Shown here one piece after another: positions 6,377-11,802 of a DNA stretch of 11,802 nucleotides. The stretch is from contig QNFJ01000048.1 in assembly GCA_003646305.1 (NCBI GenBank), positions 1-11,802 on the forward strand, read 5' to 3'. Origin of the DNA: Gammaproteobacteria bacterium (GTDB lineage Bacteria > Pseudomonadota > Gammaproteobacteria > Methylococcales > UBA2780). The position numbers and the translations under genes were made by a program. The notes under the pieces are model-generated. The model did not search any database. It was not told the DNA's origin and was given only the letters and a program-made list of their open reading frames with translations. Numbering within the stretch: position 1 is the stretch's first letter; each line of letters starts with the position of its first letter.

Positions 6377-8135
6377 GCGTAACGCCTTTGCCTAAACTGT
6401 TTGGGAATTTTCTTGCTAACCACTGCATCGCGTAACCATGCGGTAAATCCTCACCCGTTGAAACATAATGAAGTGTGTACTCATTCTGCAAATTCCCCAT
6501 AATCTGGGAATGCGCTATCTCTTTGCCACACAGCAAAATATCATCCCCTTTTCTTAACAGGTATTGATCAGGGGGCATCACAAGTGCTTTTCTGGAACGA
6601 TTCTGGACAACGAGCGCCACGGTAGAAAGCTTGTGTTCGCGGTTATTCGGGTCTCGTAAAATATCACCCATTGAAACCAGCTGGCCTGCCTCTATTTTTT
6701 GGACTACCGCCCCGCACATCTCTTCATTTACATGGATCGTCAGCAGGTTTGGCTTCTTTCCCCCAACACGCTCTTGAAGCTGCTGGATCACCCCTTGAAG
6801 AAATTCAGATCGAGAAAGGTTGTGCTTACGAACCTCCTGAAAGAATACCTTTAACAAAGAGGCTATCATCAGAAAAAGGATGCGCCTTGCTGCAACCAGC
6901 GATGGCTGCATGCTCATATCCGCTTCAGCCGCCGCAAATACAATCTCATTTTCGTGCCTGTTCTGCCGAACCATGGAATAAATATTGGGGTTGATTGATC
7001 TGGCATTAAGCAAAATGCTTAAATTGTGTCCATCATCATCGGTTCCGGCAACAATCCCAACTGCTGTCCCAATACCCGCCTTTCGTAAGGTCTTCTCATT
7101 ACTTCTCCCCCGGATATAACTAAAGCCGGGCATTTCTTCAGCTATTTCATGCGGATCGATAACGGCTGTAGAGATGCCTTGCTTATCCAAAGCGGCATGT
7201 ACCTCTTTTCCCATGCGACCATAACCACACAAAATCCAGTTCCCCCATGGCGGAGGAGATAGTGGTTTATCTAATGTGACACCAGGGGTACCCGACAACC
7301 ATTCATTTAAAAGGTGAAGTGTCGGGGTATGAATCGTCGCCCCAAGATAGGTGGCAAAGGTTTTAAAAGGATCAACAATATGGATATCATCCCCGAGCGT
7401 CGCTAGGGTTTCTTCATAAACATGGGTTGTCGATTGCGTAATAATCTTCGCATGTGGATTAAGCAGGCGCGCTGTTACCGCAATTTTCAGGTTAACCTCT
7501 TCATCCTTGGTAATCGCAACAACGCCCTGACAATTAGAGCGCTGAAGCCCCGCTTCAATCAGATGCTTTGGAACACTCGCATCGGCGCACAAACCCGGCA
7601 TCGGCACCTTGTAGTCACGAAGTTCCAGAGCCCTGATTCGGTCAATCTCACCTTCAATAATGACTGCCGGGATGCCCGCATTACTCAAACCACGAGCCAA
7701 CAGGCTTCCTGCGTCCCCAAACCCGCAAATAATAAAGAAAGGCTCGGAAATACGCTGAACTTTACGCGTAAAATTCCATTCAGAAACAGCCTGTTGAAAA
7801 TTCTCGTTCTGAAGTAGTCGAATAATTGAGCCCAGCGCATAAAACCAGGTCGCTACGCCCACAATCAGAGAAAGCGTCGCCCACATCCGCTGAGCATTAC
7901 TGAACTCGTAAGGAATCTCCCCAAAACCGGTGGTTGTTGCGGTATAGGTGACGAAGTAAAACGCATGAAAGAAACTCATATAATAAGTTTCACCATCAAC
8001 CTCAATACCAGGAATAAGAACCATTCCAAGAATCGAAATGGCGTAAACACAAACAAGCGTGATGAGCGGCCCACGCATTGCGCGCAGGATAATAAATAAA
8101 ACTCGGTTTGATTCTATTGAATCAAAGTGCGGCAT
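6363..8135 (-). CDS. Two-TM ion channel with tandem RCK (TrkA-N) domains
   Basis: The 590-residue protein has two membrane helices (about 20-42 and 86-108) around a pore loop whose filter reads TATTTGFGEIPYE (65-77). GFG replaces the classic GYG and Glu replaces the following Asp. Two RCK/TrkA-N domains follow: the first starts at about 132 with the nucleotide loop GFGDAG (138-143) and an acidic residue after strand 2 (E161). The second starts at about 298 with GYGRMG (304-309) and D327. Both patterns suit NAD(H)- or similar nucleotide binding. A TrkA-C-like domain lies at about 465-545. The fold is that of ligand-gated potassium channels with a double gating-ring unit, as in GsuK/MthK-type proteins. 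Ion selectivity is not proven by sequence. A hydrophobic stretch at 419-432 is probably a buried linker helix. It follows the 8142-8525 gene with a 6-base gap, so one transcript is expected. Confidence 0.9.
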   Translation of the reverse strand: MPHFDSIESNRVLFIILRAMRGPLITLVCVYAISILGMVLIPGIEVDGETYYMSFFHAFYFVTYTATTTGFGEIPYEFSNAQRMWATLSLIVGVATWFYALGSIIRLLQNENFQQAVSEWNFTRKVQRISEPFFIICGFGDAGSLLARGLSNAGIPAVIIEGEIDRIRALELRDYKVPMPGLCADASVPKHLIEAGLQRSNCQGVVAITKDEEVNLKIAVTARLLNPHAKIITQSTTHVYEETLATLGDDIHIVDPFKTFATYLGATIHTPTLHLLNEWLSGTPGVTLDKPLSPPPWGNWILCGYGRMGKEVHAALDKQGISTAVIDPHEIAEEMPGFSYIRGRSNEKTLRKAGIGTAVGIVAGTDDDGHNLSILLNARSINPNIYSMVRQNRHENEIVFAAAEADMSMQPSLVAARRILFLMIASLLKVFFQEVRKHNLSRSEFLQGVIQQLQERVGGKKPNLLTIHVNEEMCGAVVQKIEAGQLVSMGDILRDPNNREHKLSTVALVVQNRSRKALVMPPDQYLLRKGDDILLCGKEIAHSQIMGNLQNEYTLHYVSTGEDLPHGYAMQWLARKFPNSLGKGVTLTEQ

Positions 8136-8141
8136 CAGCTT

Positions 8142-8525
8142 CTACCGCTTAGACATCAATGACTCAGCAACCAGCATTATGACGGAAATCACATTAGCCA
8201 GCATCGCACCACCCGTCAGAGAGACAATACTTGCCATCACTTCTGGCGTAAGTCCACCGCCTGTCACATGTTCCGCAACACCCCAGGTAATCGCGGCTGC
8301 AAACAGCTGTAGGTCTGCCACCAAACTTGTCGAAAGCAGAACCGCGCCTATATGAGAGCGATCACCCAGTTTCAACCCTGTCGCAATAATGTTCACCACG
8401 ATCACCGCGAACAGCTCCATCACATTATGGTGGTCAGGATTGCCTATTTCACCGATAAAAAAACCAAAATTCAGTGTTAATGCAAGAACAATAAAAAAAC
8501 CAAAAATTACTTTTTCCAGATTCAT
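8142..8525 (-). CDS. Conserved small four-helix inner-membrane protein upstream of the channel
   Basis: The 127-residue protein is almost entirely membrane: helices at about 5-26, 35-53, 59-85 and 97-122, with short loops. The loops carry the few polar landmarks: GEIGNPDHHNVMEL (25-38), LKLGDRSHIG (51-60) and an isolated D71 inside helix 3 (LVADLQLF). I believe it belongs to a family of unknown function (possibly DUF6394) that I associate with RCK-channel genes, but I cannot confirm the number. It is the promoter-proximal gene of a two-gene unit with the channel, six bases apart. This suggests an accessory subunit or functional partner, which is inference. GGAAGAAG upstream supports the start at 8525. 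Substrate and activity are unknown. Confidence 0.85.
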   Translation of the reverse strand: MNLEKVIFGFFIVLALTLNFGFFIGEIGNPDHHNVMELFAVIVVNIIATGLKLGDRSHIGAVLLSTSLVADLQLFAAAITWGVAEHVTGGGLTPEVMASIVSLTGGAMLANVISVIMLVAESLMSKR

Positions 8526-8660
8526 TTTTCTTCTTCCGCAACAGGATCAACCCAACATGCGCGAATCATACGCCAACTATTGATAATTCTCTATTTATCC
8601 TGGTTGCAAAAAAATATCTTTCAACATAATGGATATTTCAAATTTATCGTCTATAACTTC

Positions 8661-8688
8661 TTGATAAGCTCCAGCCATGAATTAACAT
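8661..8688 (+). promoter_or_regulatory. Candidate sigma-70 promoter of the chemoreceptor gene
   Basis: TTGATA (8661-8666) matches five of six -35 bases, and TAACAT (8683-8688) matches four of six -10 bases, with a 16-base spacer, about 48 bases before ATG 8736. A weak ribosome binding site TAAGG lies at 8719-8723, somewhat far from the start. I saw no sigma-28 (flagellar class) consensus in the 210-base divergent region. The region must also hold the minus-strand promoter for the membrane-protein/channel unit, which I could not place. Confidence 0.4.
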
Positions 8689-8735
8689 TCAGCTCTACTC
8701 CGCTACCTGGCTGATAAATAAGGTTAAACATAATA

Positions 8736-10406
8736 ATGACTATAAACAGATCTTCCTCATCCCAGGCCTTGCTACTTCTAGTTATTACGGCTTTAACAAC
8801 GGGCCTGCTCTCTGGTGCAATTATTGGTGCTGCCGGTGACGCACTAGTCACCGGAATAGCAAGTGGCCTGGCAACAGGGCTCCTCAGCAGCTTAATACTT
8901 CTATTTTTGCTGATCAGGCCTCTTGAAAAGTCCGCTAATACTATTATCGAGACACTGGAGAGCTGCGAGATTAAAGATACGGATAATTCAAACAAACTAT
9001 TTGGCCCCATTCAGGCTGCGACTACAAAGTCCATTCGTGACTTTCATGACACCGCTCGATCACTTGCTCAGAATGGCAACACCGTTGCCATTGGCTCTGC
9101 CGAAGTTTCATTTTTTGTCGATACATTGAAAAAAGCCGTTAACGACCAGGCAAGTCATGCCTCGCAAATTGCTTCCGCAGCAGAAGAAATCGCTCAAACA
9201 ACCAGTCAAATTGCCGGCAATGCCCAACTTTCTGCCGACGCCGCTACGGCGACCCGCAATGAAAGTGAAGAGGGTCAAAACTCTATCGAAGAGGCAATTC
9301 AAAGAATTCACAGTGTCAGCGCTAGCGTCCAGGAGACCTCCGCTTCACTGGCGACACTTCAGAACAAATCTGACCAAATCCAGAATATCACCCAGGTCAT
9401 CAATACCGTTGCTGAACAGACTAACCTACTCGCACTTAATGCCGCAATTGAGGCAGCACGTGCTGGCGAACATGGCCGAGGTTTTGCCGTCGTCGCCGAC
9501 GAGGTTCGTGAGCTGGCCAACAAAACAGCCACCGCAACCAGTGAAATTGGCAGCATGCTGAATGAGATTCAAGCTGAAACCAGCAATGCTGCTTCGGTAA
9601 TGGAGGGGCTGGTTGGCAATGTCAATGATGTCGTTAAAACCACCGAACAGGTTGGTTCAAGCCTACAAAGCATTGGCCAACAGGCAACAGAGTCTGAATC
9701 GCAGGCTCAGGAAATTGTTCAGGCCATTGCCGAGCATGTTACTGCCACTGAAGAGATCTCCAATGGTATTGAAGTGATTCACAATAAACTTCAGGAAACC
9801 GAAGGTGAAACGCAACATGCTTCCGACCAGGCAAACTACCTAGCCAGTATGGCTGAGCAAATTTATGGCTCGCTATCTCATCTAAATCTCGGCACCATTC
9901 ACGATGAATTGCAAACCGCCGCAATCAAAATGGCCGGCGATGTTGGCAAAATGTTTGAAGAGGCGATTCGCCGCAATGAGATCACCGAGCAGCAGCTATT
10001 TGACCAGAACTACCAACCCACAACAGGCACCGATCCACAAAAATATACGACTCAATATGACAGTTTTGCAGATCGGTCTCTGCCCGCCATTCAAGAGCCC
10101 ATGCTCACCCAAAACTCAGCACTAGCCTATGCTATTGCAACCGACACCAATGGCTATGTTCCAACACATAATAACTGTTTCTCAAAACCATTAACCGGCG
10201 ATTACCAAACAGACCTAGCTGGAAGCCGCAGTAAGCGCCTATTTCAAGACCCAACAGGGAGTCGCTGTGGTGCCCACACAGAGAAATTCCTATTACAGAC
10301 CTATAAGCGTGACACTGGAGAAATTTTTCACGATCTCTCTGCACCTGTTTATGTAAAAGGTAAGCACTGGGGCGGTATTCGCCTCGGATATCGAGCGGAT
10401 AGCTAA
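8736..10406 (+). CDS. Methyl-accepting chemotaxis protein with cytoplasmic C-terminal sensor-like domain
   Basis: The 556-residue receptor has two N-terminal membrane helices (about 10-31 and 37-60) separated by only a few residues, so there is almost no periplasmic sensor. A long Ala/Gln/Ser-rich coiled coil follows, with the highly conserved hairpin tip from EQTNLLALNAAIEAARAG through GRGFAVVADEVRELANKT (227-264), the contact site for CheA and CheW. The signalling part ends near 385. Residues about 435-556 form an extra domain: YDSFADRSLPAIQEP, DTNGYVPTHNN, PLTGDYQTDL, KRLFQDPTG, LLQTYKRDTGE and HWGGIRLGY. I recall this module at the end of other proteobacterial MCPs; it looks PAS/Cache-like and would sense something in the cytoplasm. 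It has two cysteines (C481, C511). No C-terminal CheR/CheB tether is present. Single-gene unit with its own terminator. Confidence 0.93.
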   Translation: MTINRSSSSQALLLLVITALTTGLLSGAIIGAAGDALVTGIASGLATGLLSSLILLFLLIRPLEKSANTIIETLESCEIKDTDNSNKLFGPIQAATTKSIRDFHDTARSLAQNGNTVAIGSAEVSFFVDTLKKAVNDQASHASQIASAAEEIAQTTSQIAGNAQLSADAATATRNESEEGQNSIEEAIQRIHSVSASVQETSASLATLQNKSDQIQNITQVINTVAEQTNLLALNAAIEAARAGEHGRGFAVVADEVRELANKTATATSEIGSMLNEIQAETSNAASVMEGLVGNVNDVVKTTEQVGSSLQSIGQQATESESQAQEIVQAIAEHVTATEEISNGIEVIHNKLQETEGETQHASDQANYLASMAEQIYGSLSHLNLGTIHDELQTAAIKMAGDVGKMFEEAIRRNEITEQQLFDQNYQPTTGTDPQKYTTQYDSFADRSLPAIQEPMLTQNSALAYAIATDTNGYVPTHNNCFSKPLTGDYQTDLAGSRSKRLFQDPTGSRCGAHTEKFLLQTYKRDTGEIFHDLSAPVYVKGKHWGGIRLGYRADS

Positions 10407-10430
10407 TCGCGCTCTAAAGCAAAATTAAAG

Positions 10431-10470
10431 AAGGCCGCTATTCCCGACAATCAGGAATAGCGGCCTTTTT
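10431..10470. terminator. Rho-independent terminator between the chemoreceptor and orn
   Basis: AAGGCCGCTATTCC (10431-10444) and GGAATAGCGGCCTT (10454-10467) are perfect 14-base arms around CGACAATCA, followed by TTT. It sits 24 bases after the chemoreceptor stop and 29 bases after the end of the minus-strand orn gene, so it probably works in both directions; the minus strand continues with CTTTAATTTT. Confidence 0.92.
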
Positions 10471-10495
10471 AGTCAGTGTAATACCTTATATAGGG

Positions 10496-11044
10496 TTAAT
10501 CTAATTTAAAGAAATGTTCACGGTAGAACTTTAGCTCTTCGATAGATTCAATCACATCATCGAGCGCTTGGTGTGATCCTTTTTTCTTAAACCCTTTACT
10601 CAACCCGGGAACCCAGCGAGAAGCCAACTCCTTAACAGTCGAAACATCTAAATTTCGATAATGGAAAAAGGTCTCTAGCTCGGGCATACAACGCGCCATA
10701 AAGCGCCTATCCTGACAAATACTATTACCACACATAGGTGATGCGCCTGCTGGTACCCATTTCTCCAGAAAAGTAATCGTCTCTTTTTCAGCCGCTGCCT
10801 CGTTAATCCTGCTCGCCTTTATCCGATCAATCAAACCTGACTGGCCGTGATGTTTTTGATTCCAGTCATCCATCGCATCAAGCGCCGCATCATTTTGATG
10901 GACCGCAATCACGGGACCTTCAGCCAAAATAGAGAGGTTCTTGTCCGTCACGACGGTTGCAATTTCTATGATTAAATCATTCTGCGGATCGAGCCCTGTC
11001 ATCTCAAGGTCGATCCAGATTAAGTTTTGCTGATTTGATTCCAT
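10496..11044 (-). CDS. orn: Oligoribonuclease
   Basis: Orn is the 3'-to-5' exoribonuclease that degrades the shortest RNA fragments, including pGpG from cyclic-di-GMP turnover. The 182 residues match the family's usual length and hold the DEDDh catalytic set: D12 and E14 in WIDLEMTGLDP, D112 in GNSICQDRRFM, and H158 with D163 in SHQALDDVIESI. WVPAGASPMCGNSI and the FHYRNLDVST block are also family hallmarks. It is divergent from the M48-peptidase gene, an arrangement I recall from other gammaproteobacteria, where rsgA often lies nearby (outside this window if present). The ribosome binding site is weak (AGGG, several bases before ATG). It shares a terminator with the chemoreceptor. Confidence 0.97.
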   Translation of the reverse strand: MESNQQNLIWIDLEMTGLDPQNDLIIEIATVVTDKNLSILAEGPVIAVHQNDAALDAMDDWNQKHHGQSGLIDRIKASRINEAAAEKETITFLEKWVPAGASPMCGNSICQDRRFMARCMPELETFFHYRNLDVSTVKELASRWVPGLSKGFKKKGSHQALDDVIESIEELKFYREHFFKLD

Positions 11045-11068
11045 CTAAGGCCCTGTATTGGTTATAAT
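11039..11068 (+). promoter_or_regulatory. Candidate promoter of the M48-peptidase gene
   Basis: TATAAT (11063-11068) is a perfect -10 match, with a weak -35-like TTCCAT (11039-11044) and an 18-base spacer that overlaps the orn start codon. The complementary strand offers TATAAC at nearly the same place for orn, so the two divergent promoters may overlap and compete. Confidence 0.4.
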
Positions 11069-11130
11069 CTTTCCTTTCGATTACCCGCCAAAATGACAGG
11101 CAAACTTTCATCTCCATACACTATCAAACT

Positions 11131-11802
11131 ATGAATGCTTTCACTGCAATTTTTATCACCGCGCTCGTTATTTCGTACATTGTAGAACAATGGCTTGCTC
11201 GCAAACAAACGATCACTGTCACAAAACATCGAGGTGAAGTGCCAGAAGCATTCAAAAAAACCATCACCCTCAAGCAGCACCAAAAGGCCGCAGACTACAC
11301 GCTCGACAAACTAAACCTGGGCCTAACCGAAGGTCTTGTCTCAACAATGACTCTGTTGTTGCTTATTTTTGGTGGCATTCTTAACTATCTGGCCATTTTC
11401 TGGTTCCAGGACATTGCCTTTTCATCTCAACTTTTAGGTGGTGTTTGTGTTGTTTTATCTGTTTTCATCATCTCGCATTTAGTTGGGCTGCCCGTCAATT
11501 GGTATCAAACATTTAAATTAGAAGAGCAGTACGGCTTCAATAAAACAACCCGAGGGCAATTTGTTAAAGATCAGCTTCTGCAAATTATCCTGATGATTGT
11601 GATTGCAGGCCCACTTATTGCCGCCATTCTCTGGGTCATGCAATACCAGAAAGAGTATTGGTGGCTGATCGCATGGGCGATTCTTATCAGCTTTTCTCTG
11701 CTAATGAGCTGGCTGTATCCCGTTCTAATTGCGCCACTGTTTAATAAGTTCAAACCACTCGATAATCCTGAACTTAATGAGCGCATTCAAAAGCTAATGG
11801 AC
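11131..11802 (+). CDS. M48-family (Ste24-type) membrane metallopeptidase, N-terminal part (cut by window end)
   Basis: From ATG 11131 the frame stays open for 224 codons to the last base. The protein begins with a membrane helix (AFTAIFITALVISYIVEQ), then the stretch ITLKQHQKAADYTLDKLNL, more hydrophobic segments, LPVNWYQTFKLEEQYGFNKT and, near the end, a WLYPVLIAPLFNKFKPL motif. These mark the N-terminal multi-pass domain of CAAX-protease-1/Ste24-like peptidases; bacterial members are thought to act in membrane protein quality control. The zinc-binding HExxH motif would come further on and lies outside the window. No good Shine-Dalgarno sequence precedes the ATG. It overlaps, as ATGA, with the stop of a 13-codon open frame starting at 11093. 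Divergent from orn. Confidence 0.9.
   Translation, partial: MNAFTAIFITALVISYIVEQWLARKQTITVTKHRGEVPEAFKKTITLKQHQKAADYTLDKLNLGLTEGLVSTMTLLLLIFGGILNYLAIFWFQDIAFSSQLLGGVCVVLSVFIISHLVGLPVNWYQTFKLEEQYGFNKTTRGQFVKDQLLQIILMIVIAGPLIAAILWVMQYQKEYWWLIAWAILISFSLLMSWLYPVLIAPLFNKFKPLDNPELNERIQKLMD

Noticed and set aside
6840..6880. A third membrane helix in the channel near residues 419-432
   Set aside because: It lies between RCK2 and the TrkA-C-like domain, is short and flanked by charged residues, and a membrane crossing there would separate cytoplasmic domains.
8651..9010. Minus-strand frame of 119 codons at the start of the chemoreceptor
   Set aside because: It covers the receptor's membrane helices in antisense; its hydrophobic look is a by-product of that.

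Overview
The window looks like chromosomal DNA of a gammaproteobacterium with moderate GC content. The basis is the close match of oligoribonuclease, IspH, RraA and a BktB-type thiolase to gamma-/betaproteobacterial forms, plus compact operons and an orn / M48-peptidase neighbourhood that I recall as common in Gammaproteobacteria. I cannot name a genus from sequence alone. There are no tRNA or rRNA genes, CRISPR arrays or intact mobile elements.

Layout. Positions 1-588 are a graveyard of insertion sequences on the minus strand: the 5' end of an IS5-family element (terminal repeat, transposase N-terminus broken by a TAG) runs directly into an IS3-family OrfA fragment that leaves the window. 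Next come a small membrane-anchored Cys/Arg-rich protein (648-1118, +) and a lipoprotein (1199-1993, -), which converge on a hairpin. A tight three-gene operon follows (2110-4110, +): RraA-family protein, PduO-type cobalamin adenosyltransferase and IspH, with zero-base gaps and a strong terminator. A BktB-like thiolase (4195-5382, -) is divergent from an alpha/beta hydrolase (5522-6376, +). The hydrolase converges, with a 14-base overlap, on a two-gene minus-strand unit made of a small four-helix membrane protein (8142-8525) and a 2-TM channel with two RCK domains (6363-8135). A chemoreceptor with its extra sensor-like domain at the C-terminus (8736-10406, +) ends at a terminator shared with orn (10496-11044, -). 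Divergent from orn is the start of an M48/Ste24-type membrane protease (11131 to the window edge).

How the genes relate. Most are single-gene or two-gene units of housekeeping or metabolic character: isoprenoid synthesis (IspH), cofactor B12 activation, acyl-CoA condensation or thiolysis, RNA turnover (Orn, possibly RraA), ion flux and taxis. The less ordinary points are the channel/small-membrane-protein pair with a GFGE filter, the chemoreceptor with almost no periplasmic part and a cytoplasmic C-terminal module, the hydrolase lacking the usual acid after strand 7, and the rraA-adenosyltransferase-ispH operon. I saw no clear defence system or other wholly new multi-gene system.
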